This document shows positions 17,834 through 25,333 of a stretch of DNA of 64,000 nucleotides, in pieces. Origin of the DNA: Lachnospiraceae bacterium. Lineage in GTDB: Bacteria > Bacillota > Clostridia > Lachnospirales > Lachnospiraceae. The stretch lies in NCBI GenBank assembly GCA_910576385.1, contig CAJTIR010000003.1, forward strand, positions 62,001-126,000, read 5' to 3'. Every line of letters begins with the position of its first letter. The stretch's first letter is position 1. The position numbers and the translations under genes are program-made. The notes below the pieces were generated by a model, which saw nothing but the letters and a program-made list of their open reading frames with translations, ran no database searches and had not been told where the DNA came from.

Positions 17834-18988
17834 ATGAAGACACTGTATTTACACATTGGAACCCCAAAAACGGCAACAACTGCAATACAAAGTTTTTGTG
17901 GCGCTAATCAGGAGATATTAAATGCACATGGCTATGCGTATCCAGATTTAGGGGTGCGCTATCCTTATATCAGGTGGCAGCGAAACGCACATTTTTTAAT
18001 TGGGGATCTGCGCAGCAAAGAGAGAAATTTAAAGAAGGAAGAGCAGTTAACAGCCGAGTGTTTCCAAAAAATATATCAGTTATTTGAACAATATGATAAC
18101 ATTATATTGTCAGATGAAGGTTTGTGGCTAGAAGGGATAAATCACAGAGAGAAGATCTGGAGGAGGATTAAAACAGAGGTAGAAAAAGGAATATTTTCAG
18201 TAAAAGTAATTGTATATCTGAGAAGACAGGATGAATTTATTTATTCAAGATGGAACCAACAAATTAAATCGGCGACTGGTATCGTTTCTCCTATTTTTGT
18301 GATGAAGTGGGAGGAAATGTTAGAGAGCCTTTCTCCTTCCAAGACAGACTATTATGGAGTGCTGAAAAAGATTGAGCAATATGTAGGAAAGGAAAATATC
18401 ATTGTCAGGCAATTTGACCGCAAAAAATTTTATGGCGGGACAATATATGCTGATTTTTTAAATATAGTGGGGCTTGCCTACTCAGATGAATATACAATTG
18501 TCAAGGAAACAGCCAATATAAGTTTGACGAAAAATAATTTAGAGATTAAAAGGATATTGAACGAAATGTCAGATCTGGATGAACCAAGTAATAAAGTTTT
18601 GCGCAGTTGTCTATCCAAATGCTCCGAACTGTCTTCAGACGACAAAAAATATAGTATGTTTTCCGAACAAGAGATGCGGGAATTTTTATCAAAATGTGAG
18701 GAAGGAAACAACAAGATTGTTGAAGAATATCTGAATGGTGAAGAGAAGCTGTTTGATGATGCGTATAAAGCAGAAGAAAAATGGAATCCAGATAATCCAA
18801 CTATGATGGAAGATGTTGTAAGGCTATCTGGGAGTGTGGCAGTTTATCTACTCAAGGAAAATGAGAAGTTAAGGCGTCAGATCGAGGAAATGAAAGGCCG
18901 GATAAAGGAACAAAATTATGTAACAGATCCGCAGGAAAATGATAGTGGGTGTTTGAAGTATAAGTCAAAGCGTCTTTGGAGTAAGTAG
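17834..18988 (+). CDS. Sulfotransferase-like protein, tandem copy 2
   Basis: This 384-residue paralogue is nearly identical to the preceding gene over the N-terminal ~200 residues, with the same LHIGTPKTATTAIQSF and VIVYLRRQDEFIYSRWNQ motifs. Differences concentrate in the C-terminal half, and it has a longer tail ending KSKRLWSK. GGAGGG (17825-17830) supports ATG 17834 over ATG 17801. The repeat unit is about 1.2 kb, so this is a direct gene duplication. Divergence of the C-terminal half may reflect altered acceptor choice (inference). Confidence 0.72.
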   Translation: MKTLYLHIGTPKTATTAIQSFCGANQEILNAHGYAYPDLGVRYPYIRWQRNAHFLIGDLRSKERNLKKEEQLTAECFQKIYQLFEQYDNIILSDEGLWLEGINHREKIWRRIKTEVEKGIFSVKVIVYLRRQDEFIYSRWNQQIKSATGIVSPIFVMKWEEMLESLSPSKTDYYGVLKKIEQYVGKENIIVRQFDRKKFYGGTIYADFLNIVGLAYSDEYTIVKETANISLTKNNLEIKRILNEMSDLDEPSNKVLRSCLSKCSELSSDDKKYSMFSEQEMREFLSKCEEGNNKIVEEYLNGEEKLFDDAYKAEEKWNPDNPTMMEDVVRLSGSVAVYLLKENEKLRRQIEEMKGRIKEQNYVTDPQENDSGCLKYKSKRLWSK

Positions 18989-19013
18989 GGTTAAAAAGAG
19001 AAAATCTAAGGTA

Positions 19014-19042
19014 TTGAAATTAAAAAAAAACCATGTTACTAT
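19014..19042 (+). promoter_or_regulatory. Strong promoter driving a small RNA
   Basis: TTGAAA (19014-19019), 17-base spacer with an A tract, TACTAT (19037-19042). No start codon with a ribosome binding site follows before the terminator at 19212. Confidence 0.65.
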
Positions 19043-19048
19043 GGATAA

Positions 19049-19239
19049 GAACCGGTGAGCAGGAAGTAATTCTGACTGTAAACTGGAAGAAAACCAGCAG
19101 ACCAGACCACAAGGAGCTCCTGAAAGGAACGGTGCAGCATTTATAGTAGATAAAGTGTTCTCATTGATATTTCTGTCATTGACAGAGATTATGAGATCAC
19201 TCTTTTGGCTGTCCCTGTACCTTTTGGTACAGGGATTTT
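19049..19239 (+). ncRNA. Probable free-standing small RNA of ~190 nt
   Basis: A promoter at 19014-19042 and an intrinsic terminator (TCCCTGTACC-TTTT-GGTACAGGGA, 19212-19235, then TTTT) bracket a non-coding transcript. It contains CTGG/CCAG (around 19083), the palindrome GGAGCTCC, and a long hairpin at 19161-19201 in which GTG-TTCTCAT pairs with ATGAGA-TCAC around TCTGTC-ATT-GACAGA. The length and autonomous organisation resemble 6S RNA, but I cannot show its closing stem and central bubble. It may instead be an unrelated regulatory RNA. Confidence 0.55.
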
Positions 19240-19284
19240 AAATTATCATGTATTTATTCAAGAATGTCTTAGTGTGCTGATATA

Positions 19285-19407
19285 GGAGAAAGGGTCAAAG
19301 AAAAAACAAGAAAGGATTAAATGCAAACACATATTTTTACCCTTTGTGTTTGCGTCTCAAATGAAAATACAGGTATTTTTGCTTGAGGATTGGTACAAAT
19401 TATGCAG
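19285..19407 (+). promoter_or_regulatory. Repeated structured leader, copy A (hydE)
   Basis: This leader is nearly identical to 59308-59431. Hairpin 1 is GCAAACACA (19323-19331) with TGTGTTTGC (19345-19353). Its loop CCCTTT can pair with AAAGGG at 19289-19294. Hairpin 2 is CTCAA...AAAATAC (19356-19370) with GTATTTT...TTGAG (19373-19387), whose 3' arm covers the ribosome binding site GAGGA (19385-19389). The conserved block runs through the start codon into ATGCAG. This fits a translational riboswitch, thermosensor or protein-bound leader. It matches no riboswitch class I know. Confidence 0.7.
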
Positions 19408-20463
19408 CCAAAGCAGTTGATTGACAAATTGGAGGCCACATCACAGCTTACCAAGGAGGAATGGATTGCCCTGATTGAAAACCGCAATCACGATATCGCT
19501 CAGTATCTTTTTGCCAAGGCGAGGAACTGGCAGCAGAAATATTTTGGCAATCAGATTTATACCAGAGGTTTGATTGAGTTTACAAATTATTGTAAAAATG
19601 ATTGTTATTACTGCGGCATTCGCAGAAGCAGCCAGAGTGCAGAGCGTTACCGGCTTACCAAAGAACAGATTATGGAATGTTGCAAGACAGGATATAAACT
19701 GGGATTTCGTACCTTTGTGCTTCAGGGTGGGGAAGATGGATGGTTTACACAACAAAAATTGGAAGAGATTGTTCGTGTGATCAAAAAAAATTATTCAGAT
19801 TGTGCCATTACGCTGTCACTGGGAGAGCGGTCAAAAGAGAGTTATCAAAGATTGTTTGAGGCCGGAGCTGACCGCTATTTGCTGCGGCATGAGACGGCCG
19901 ATTCCACACATTACCAAAGTCTGCATCCCCCGGAATTGTCAGCCAAACATCGCCAGCAATGTCTTTGGAATTTAAAAGAAATTGGCTACCAGACAGGAAC
20001 GGGCTTTATGGTGGGCAGTCCAGGGCAGAGTGCCGCGCATTTGGCGCAAGATATGTTATTTATCCGCGAATTAGAGCCACATATGGTTGGCATTGGCCCA
20101 TTTGTGCCTCATCATGATACGCCTTTTGCAAAGGAATCTGGAGGGACAGTAGAACTAACATTATTTATGATTGGGCTGCTGCGCATTATGCTGCCAAATC
20201 TTTTGCTGCCAGCCACTACAGCATTGGGAACTATAGATCCTCAGGGCAGGGAACAAGGGATTTTGGCTGGGGCAAATGTAGTGATGCCTAATTTATCCCC
20301 AAGTTCTGTGCGCGCGAAATATCAACTATATGACAATAAAATTTGTACTGGAGATGAGGCGGCCGAATGTCGTTTGTGCCTGAATCGCAGGATGGAGAGC
20401 ATTGGCTATCAATTGGTGGTTGACAGAGGCGATGCCCCTCTAAAATGCTCTAATCATCAATAA
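19402..20463 (+). CDS. hydE: [FeFe]-hydrogenase maturase HydE (radical SAM)
   Basis: This 353-residue radical SAM enzyme has the cluster motif CKNDCYYCGIR (CxxxCxxC) near residues 55-65. A conserved body follows, including FVLQGGEDGWF, LRHETADSTHY and GFMVGSPGQS, with MVGIGPFVPHHDTPF near the end of the barrel. HydE acts with HydG and HydF to build the dithiomethylamine-bridged diiron unit of the H-cluster. ATG 19402 is chosen because the ribosome binding site GAGGA ends at 19389; an in-frame TTG at 19390 directly abuts that site. The gene sits 43 bases before hydG. hydF and the hydrogenase are not in this window. Confidence 0.93.
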   Translation: MQPKQLIDKLEATSQLTKEEWIALIENRNHDIAQYLFAKARNWQQKYFGNQIYTRGLIEFTNYCKNDCYYCGIRRSSQSAERYRLTKEQIMECCKTGYKLGFRTFVLQGGEDGWFTQQKLEEIVRVIKKNYSDCAITLSLGERSKESYQRLFEAGADRYLLRHETADSTHYQSLHPPELSAKHRQQCLWNLKEIGYQTGTGFMVGSPGQSAAHLAQDMLFIRELEPHMVGIGPFVPHHDTPFAKESGGTVELTLFMIGLLRIMLPNLLLPATTALGTIDPQGREQGILAGANVVMPNLSPSSVRAKYQLYDNKICTGDEAAECRLCLNRRMESIGYQLVVDRGDAPLKCSNHQ

Positions 20464-20506
20464 ATGTATCTGCTGTTAAAATACAGCAATGAATAGGAGG
20501 AGAAAA

Positions 20507-21925
20507 ATGTATCAAGTAATGTCATCAAAAGCGGAGGAGTTTATCAGTCATGAGGAGATTGTGGAGTCTTTAGCATATGCAAAAGAAAATAAAAATAATC
20601 GAGCTTTGATTGATCAGATTCTCACAAAGGCCAGAGAACGCAAAGGACTTTCACACCGTGAAGCAGCGGTGCTTTTGGAGTGTGAACTGGAAGATAAAAA
20701 TCAGGAAATTTATGCGCTTGCAGAACAGATCAAGAAGGATTTTTATGGAAACCGTATCGTGATGTTTGCACCTTTGTACTTATCTAATTATTGTATCAAT
20801 GGTTGTGAATACTGTCCCTATCATGCCAAGAATAAGCATATTGCCAGAAAGAAGCTGACACAGGAGGAGATTGTTAAAGAAGTGACGGCGCTTCAGGATA
20901 TGGGCCATAAGCGTTTGGCATTGGAGGCCGGCGAAGATCCAGTTAATAATCCGATTGAGTATATTTTGGAATGTATCAAGACAATTTACAGTATCAAACA
21001 CAAGAACGGCGCGATTCGCCGTGTCAATGTAAATATTGCGGCAACTACCGTGGAAAATTACCAGAAATTAAAAGAGGCGGGTATTGGCACATACATTTTA
21101 TTTCAGGAGACATACCATAAGGAATCTTATGAAAAATTACATCCCACCGGACCAAAACATGATTATGCTTACCATACAGAGGCGATGGACCGTGCGATGG
21201 ACGGCGGAATTGATGACGTGGGGCTTGGAGTATTGTTTGGACTGAACAATTATCAGTATGATTTTATTGGGATCTTAATGCATGCGGAGCATTTAGAGGC
21301 TTATAAAGGTGTTGGTCCCCATACCATCAGTGTGCCCCGTCTGCGTCGGGCGGATGATATTGACCCAGATGTGTTTGATAATGGCATTTCAGATGAAATT
21401 TTTGCAAAGATTGTCGCTTGCATTCGGATTGCCGTGCCCTATACAGGGATGATTGTCTCCACTAGGGAGAGTCAGGCATGTCGTGAGAAAGTACTGCATC
21501 TGGGAATTTCACAGATCAGCGGGGCTTCCAGAACCAGCGTGGGCGGCTATGTCGAACCAGAACCAGAGGAAGAAAATTCTGCACAGTTTGATGTCAGTGA
21601 CAACCGTACTTTAGATGAAGTGGTAAAATGGCTGATGGAGATGGGATATGTGCCAAGTTTTTGCACAGCCTGTTACCGGGAAGGGAGAACGGGAGACCGT
21701 TTTATGTCTCTCTTAAAGAGTGGGCAAATTGTAAATTGTTGTCATCCCAACGCTTTGATGACCTTAAAGGAATACCTGGAGGATTATGCCCAAGAAGAGA
21801 CGAAGAAAGTAGGAGAGGCTTTGATTGACAAGGAACTGGAGGTAATTACCAATCCTAAGGTAAAGGAGAAAGTGGAGGATTATCTTGCCAACATCCATAA
21901 TGGAGAGCGTGATTTTCGGTTTTAG
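20507..21925 (+). CDS. hydG: [FeFe]-hydrogenase maturase HydG (radical SAM tyrosine lyase)
   Basis: This 472-residue enzyme has the radical SAM motif CINGCEYCPYH near residue ~100. The C-terminal auxiliary cluster ligands lie in SFCTACYREGRTGDRFM and NCCHPNALMTLKEYLEDYA. The family splits tyrosine to give CO, cyanide and p-cresol for the Fe(CO)2CN synthon of the H-cluster. Length is typical. AGGAGG (20495-20500) supports ATG 20507 over ATG 20489. It is co-transcribed with hydE and followed by a terminator. Confidence 0.95.
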   Translation: MYQVMSSKAEEFISHEEIVESLAYAKENKNNRALIDQILTKARERKGLSHREAAVLLECELEDKNQEIYALAEQIKKDFYGNRIVMFAPLYLSNYCINGCEYCPYHAKNKHIARKKLTQEEIVKEVTALQDMGHKRLALEAGEDPVNNPIEYILECIKTIYSIKHKNGAIRRVNVNIAATTVENYQKLKEAGIGTYILFQETYHKESYEKLHPTGPKHDYAYHTEAMDRAMDGGIDDVGLGVLFGLNNYQYDFIGILMHAEHLEAYKGVGPHTISVPRLRRADDIDPDVFDNGISDEIFAKIVACIRIAVPYTGMIVSTRESQACREKVLHLGISQISGASRTSVGGYVEPEPEEENSAQFDVSDNRTLDEVVKWLMEMGYVPSFCTACYREGRTGDRFMSLLKSGQIVNCCHPNALMTLKEYLEDYAQEETKKVGEALIDKELEVITNPKVKEKVEDYLANIHNGERDFRF

Positions 21926-21976
21926 TGTCAATCGTACCATTTTTTTGACAAATGAAAAAATAAATGACTCGTGATC

Positions 21977-22006
21977 AAGAGACTGTCGTTTGATAGTCTC
22001 TTTTTT
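21977..22006 (+). terminator. Terminator of hydEG
   Basis: AAGAGACTGTC (21977-21987), GTTT loop, GATAGTCTCTT (21992-22002, one G-U pair), followed by a run of T. Confidence 0.9.
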
Positions 22007-22015
22007 ATCTTTATC

Positions 22016-22044
22016 TTGCCATGTCTATAAGCATTGGATATAAT
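22016..22044 (+). promoter_or_regulatory. Promoter of the coiled-coil protein gene
   Basis: TTGCCA (22016-22021), 17-base spacer, TATAAT (22039-22044), about 58 bases before ATG 22103. Confidence 0.7.
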
Positions 22045-22102
22045 AGGAAGAAGTAAGAGCATAAGATGAAGAGAAAAAGAAACAAACCAGAGGAATGAAG
22101 CG

Positions 22103-23179
22103 ATGAGTGTACAAGATAAAATAGAACATGTTTTGAAGAATATTCACCTCTTATTCTCTAGCAGTAAACCCTATGACAGTAGTGAGGAATGGATTATTGT
22201 AGAGAAAGCAAAAGTATTTGAATTGCTCCAACAGTTAAATTTAGCCGTTTATGAGGCGATGGATCAGTATGAAGTTACCAGTCAAAGACATGAACTGGCG
22301 GAGCGGCGTTGTGAGAAGCGGGGGGAAGAGATTATACAAAAGGCAAGCCGGCATGCAGATGATATTTATGCGGCTTCCATAATGTATACAGATGATGCGA
22401 TCAATCGTATCTGCCATATCATGGAAGATGCAAATAATTCTGTCCAGAAAATTTTCCGGGAAGTGAATATTGAGATGGAAGAGGAGCGGGAGCGGGTGCG
22501 GCATAATCAATTGGAACTTACCAGCCAGCTTCAGGATTTTGCAGATACTAATAAATATATTAAACTTATTGAGGAGATCAATAAGAAGTTAGAACGGGAA
22601 CGTTTGCAAGAAGCACAGGGAAAGAAGGAAAAGTGCATACAGAATGAGGGAAAGACATATTCCTCTATTCAGCCGGAGATTCGAGTAAATGAAGCATATT
22701 TTGAGCGTGCCGGCAAGAACTATGATTTGACACAGCCAGAGATTAACCCTCGCAAAGAGGAAGAAGAGAGTCTGGCAAGAGTGACAGGCAAGGAGTTTGC
22801 AGAGAGACTGCGTCAACGTGCAGCGCGAAGTAGAGCTCAGGCACTGGAAGTGGAAGATATGTCAGGCGCCGAGGTCCCAGATCAGGGGCCAATGGTTTCT
22901 GATACAAGGGGAACATTTACTCAGACCCAAGAGATACCATCTGAGATGAATGATTTTTATGAAGAGGAAGTGCCATATGATATCTCAGATAAATTATATG
23001 CCGAGGCTGTTGGTGTGGGAGCTGAGTCAGAAATGTATATAGATGAGATTGGCCTTCCAGAACCTCCGCCAGAGATCCAAGTGGATCTAGATGCGGAGTA
23101 TTTCAGATGGAAGGAGAGTTCAAAAGGTGCTGGTGCATCTGGCAAAAGAGAGCGTAGATCCTTTTTTAGTAAGAAATAA
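22103..23179 (+). CDS. Unidentified cytoplasmic coiled-coil protein
   Basis: This 358-residue protein has no signal peptide or membrane helix. Residues ~45-180 are a long charged helical or coiled-coil region (ELAERRCEKRGEEIIQKASR, then EEERERVRHNQLELTSQLQD and INKKLERERLQEAQGK). It resembles the layout of DivIVA- or ATPase-stator-type helices, but no diagnostic motif was found. The second half is acidic and low in complexity, and the last residues are basic (GKRERRSFFSKK). It has its own promoter and a convergent neighbour 27 bases downstream. Function unknown; a scaffold role in cell envelope or division is speculative. Confidence 0.8.
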   Translation: MSVQDKIEHVLKNIHLLFSSSKPYDSSEEWIIVEKAKVFELLQQLNLAVYEAMDQYEVTSQRHELAERRCEKRGEEIIQKASRHADDIYAASIMYTDDAINRICHIMEDANNSVQKIFREVNIEMEEERERVRHNQLELTSQLQDFADTNKYIKLIEEINKKLERERLQEAQGKKEKCIQNEGKTYSSIQPEIRVNEAYFERAGKNYDLTQPEINPRKEEEESLARVTGKEFAERLRQRAARSRAQALEVEDMSGAEVPDQGPMVSDTRGTFTQTQEIPSEMNDFYEEEVPYDISDKLYAEAVGVGAESEMYIDEIGLPEPPPEIQVDLDAEYFRWKESSKGAGASGKRERRSFFSKK

Positions 23180-23206
23180 TGAGAGAGATGCCAGCTAGCA
23201 AAAAGG

Positions 23207-24181
23207 CTATACTTCGTTTACCAGTGGAAGTCCATGCTCCAGTGCATGGGCGTTTTCCATTGTCTCCACAGCAATTGCCTGCATAGCTTCGGTAGTGAAA
23301 AATCCCATATGAGAAGTGACAAGTACATTGGGGAAAGTCATCAGCCGTGCCAGAGTGTTGTCTTGAATGATTTCATCGGAGAGATCTTCATAGAAGACGC
23401 CGCTCTCTTCTTCATAGACATCCAGTCCTACACCAGCAATTTTCCTGTCCAGTAAGCCATCGATCAAGGCATTTGTATCGATCAGCGCCCCACGTGAGGT
23501 ATTGATAAGATAAACACCCTGTTGCATCTGGTCAATGGCGGATTTATCAATGATATGATATGTTTCTTTTGTCAGTGGGCAGTGTAGAGAGATCACATGG
23601 GATTTTGCAAACAATTCTGGAAGCTCTACATATTCCACGTCCAATTCTTTGTTGGGATAGAGGTCGTAAGCATAGACTTTCATATCAAATCCTTTTAGAA
23701 TGCGGATCATAGATTGTCCGATTTTTCCGGTGCCGATGATGCCAGCGGTTTTTTGATGTAGATCGGTACCCATCAATCCATTGATACTCATATTAAAATC
23801 GCGTGTTCGTGTGTAAGCGCGGTGAGTAAAACGATTGACTGTCAATAACATAGCAGTAGCATACTCGGCCACAGCCTCAGGGGAATAACTGGGAACCCGC
23901 AGTACATGAATTTTTCCACGGGCGGCTTCGATATCTACATGGTTGAATCCTGCAGAGCGAAGCAGGATGGCCTTTACATGCATTTTGGTGAGACGTTCAA
24001 TCATTTCAGCAGTAATCTGGTCATTGATAAAGATACAGATCGCGTCACATCCTGCGGCAAGATCAAGTGTGTTGGGACGACAGGGAGCTTCCAAAAACAG
24101 CAGTTCCATTTTATATTGTTTGGCCATAGGTTCAAACCATATCCGGTCATAGGGTTTTGTAGTGTAAAATGCAATTTTCAT
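23207..24181 (-). CDS. D-2-hydroxyacid dehydrogenase (probable D-lactate dehydrogenase)
   Basis: This 324-residue cytoplasmic enzyme has the catalytic Arg region ILLRSAGFNHVD, the NAD-binding Rossmann motif GIIGTGKIGQSM, the PLTKETYHIID segment, the NTSRGALID loop, and the catalytic His in SHMGFFTTEAM. The length and order match fermentative D-lactate dehydrogenase, which reduces pyruvate to D-lactate to regenerate NAD+. ATG at 24181 (minus strand) has AGAAAGG eight bases upstream and is preferred over the longer reading from 24232. The upstream region contains a 16-bp palindrome. It is convergent with the coiled-coil gene. Confidence 0.88.
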   Translation of the reverse strand: MKIAFYTTKPYDRIWFEPMAKQYKMELLFLEAPCRPNTLDLAAGCDAICIFINDQITAEMIERLTKMHVKAILLRSAGFNHVDIEAARGKIHVLRVPSYSPEAVAEYATAMLLTVNRFTHRAYTRTRDFNMSINGLMGTDLHQKTAGIIGTGKIGQSMIRILKGFDMKVYAYDLYPNKELDVEYVELPELFAKSHVISLHCPLTKETYHIIDKSAIDQMQQGVYLINTSRGALIDTNALIDGLLDRKIAGVGLDVYEEESGVFYEDLSDEIIQDNTLARLMTFPNVLVTSHMGFFTTEAMQAIAVETMENAHALEHGLPLVNEV

Positions 24182-24266
24182 ATGATATCCTTTCTTAAAC
24201 AAAGATTCTAATACTAAGTACATGCGGAACAATCCCGAACCTTATGGAAATAGAAATTCAGCTTTT

Positions 24267-24282
24267 TTCAAATTAATTTGAA
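24267..24282. promoter_or_regulatory. 16-bp perfect palindrome upstream of the D-lactate dehydrogenase gene
   Basis: TTCAAATTAATTTGAA is perfectly self-complementary and lies about 85 bases upstream of the minus-strand start. It is operator-like. It does not match the usual Rex consensus well, so the binder is unknown. Confidence 0.45.
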
Positions 24283-24305
24283 TGGTTTGACTTTCTATTT
24301 CTTTC

Positions 24306-24393
24306 GGATTCTAAATAGTTACGTATATTCTTAAATTTTAGGATATCCTGAATAGAGAAGAATTATTATAAATTGTGCAACTATTTAGAATCC
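24306..24393. repeat. 15-bp inverted repeat enclosing nested palindromes
   Basis: GGATTCTAAATAGTT (24306-24320) is the exact complement of AACTATTTAGAATCC (24379-24393). Inside, ATTCTT (24327-24332) pairs with AAGAAT (24358-24363) around the palindrome AGGATATCCT (24340-24349). It sits in the 441-base gap between the divergent dehydrogenase and response-regulator genes. A further AGCCCC/GGGGCT hairpin occurs at about 24436-24462. No coding sequence is seen in the gap. Confidence 0.55.
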
Positions 24394-24622
24394 CAAAGTC
24401 ACAGAGATGTCAGCAAAACTGTTATACAAATTTGGAGCCCCTCACTTCTCATTTTTGGGGCTAAATCGTTATAAAATTCTGCATATTTAAAAAATCTTAA
24501 TAAAAATCCCTTTTCTAACTTAAAAAATATTTGCTACAATGAGCAAAATGTAGTAGCGTAGCTTACATTTAAAGTAAGATTAAAATTTTTGGGGTTTTAT
24601 TTGCAAAAGAAAGGTGAAGGAA

Positions 24623-25321
24623 ATGAAAAATATTTTAGTTTGTGATGATGATAAAGAGATTGTAGATGCCATAGAAATATATTTACAACAGGAAGGTTAT
24701 CATATCCTCAAGGCGTATGACGGGGAGCAGGCGCTGCAGGTACTCAAGGAGTGTGAGATACATCTATTGATTATTGATGTGATGATGCCTAAGCTGGATG
24801 GAATTCGTGCCACTTTGAAAATCAGGGAAGAGAGCAGCATTCCCATTATTATCCTGTCAGCAAAATCTGAGGATGCAGATAAGATTTTAGGGTTGAATAT
24901 CGGCGCCGATGATTATGTAACCAAACCTTTTAATCCGCTGGAACTGGTCGCACGGGTAAAGTCACAGCTTCGGCGTTATACACAGCTTGGAAATGCAGCA
25001 GAAGGCAGTAAACGCGTCTATCAGGTAGGGGGATTGATAATAAATGATGACTTGAAAGAGGTGTTGGTGGATGAGGAGCCGGTTAAGCTGACACCGATTG
25101 AATATAATATTTTGCTGCTTTTAGTTCGAAATCAGGGCAAAGTGTTTTCTATCAATCAAATATATGAGAGTATTTGGAATGAGGATGCCATTGGTGCAGA
25201 TAACACAGTGGCAGTGCATATTCGCCATATTCGTGAGAAGATTGAAATTAATCCCAAGGAGCCAAGATATTTAAAGGTAGTTTGGGGAGTGGGATATAAG
25301 ATAGAGAAATTAGCCAATTAA
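24623..25321 (+). CDS. OmpR-family response regulator
   Basis: This 232-residue transcription factor has a receiver domain (VCDDDKEIVDAIE, phospho-acceptor Asp in LLIIDVMMPKLDG, Lys in DDYVTKPFNPLELVARV). Its C-terminal winged helix (PVKLTPIEYNILLLLVRNQG, AVHIRHIREKIE, VWGVGYKIEK) is typical. ATG 24623 sits eight bases after AGAAAGG and is preferred over GTG 24614. The histidine kinase gene begins 12 bases downstream, so they form a two-component pair. Confidence 0.93.
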   Translation: MKNILVCDDDKEIVDAIEIYLQQEGYHILKAYDGEQALQVLKECEIHLLIIDVMMPKLDGIRATLKIREESSIPIIILSAKSEDADKILGLNIGADDYVTKPFNPLELVARVKSQLRRYTQLGNAAEGSKRVYQVGGLIINDDLKEVLVDEEPVKLTPIEYNILLLLVRNQGKVFSINQIYESIWNEDAIGADNTVAVHIRHIREKIEINPKEPRYLKVVWGVGYKIEKLAN

Positions 25322-25333
25322 GGTGGTGGTGAA

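Noticed and set aside
19049-19239. Firm 6S RNA call
   Set aside because: Length and autonomous promoter fit, but the diagnostic closing stem and central bubble could not be established by eye.
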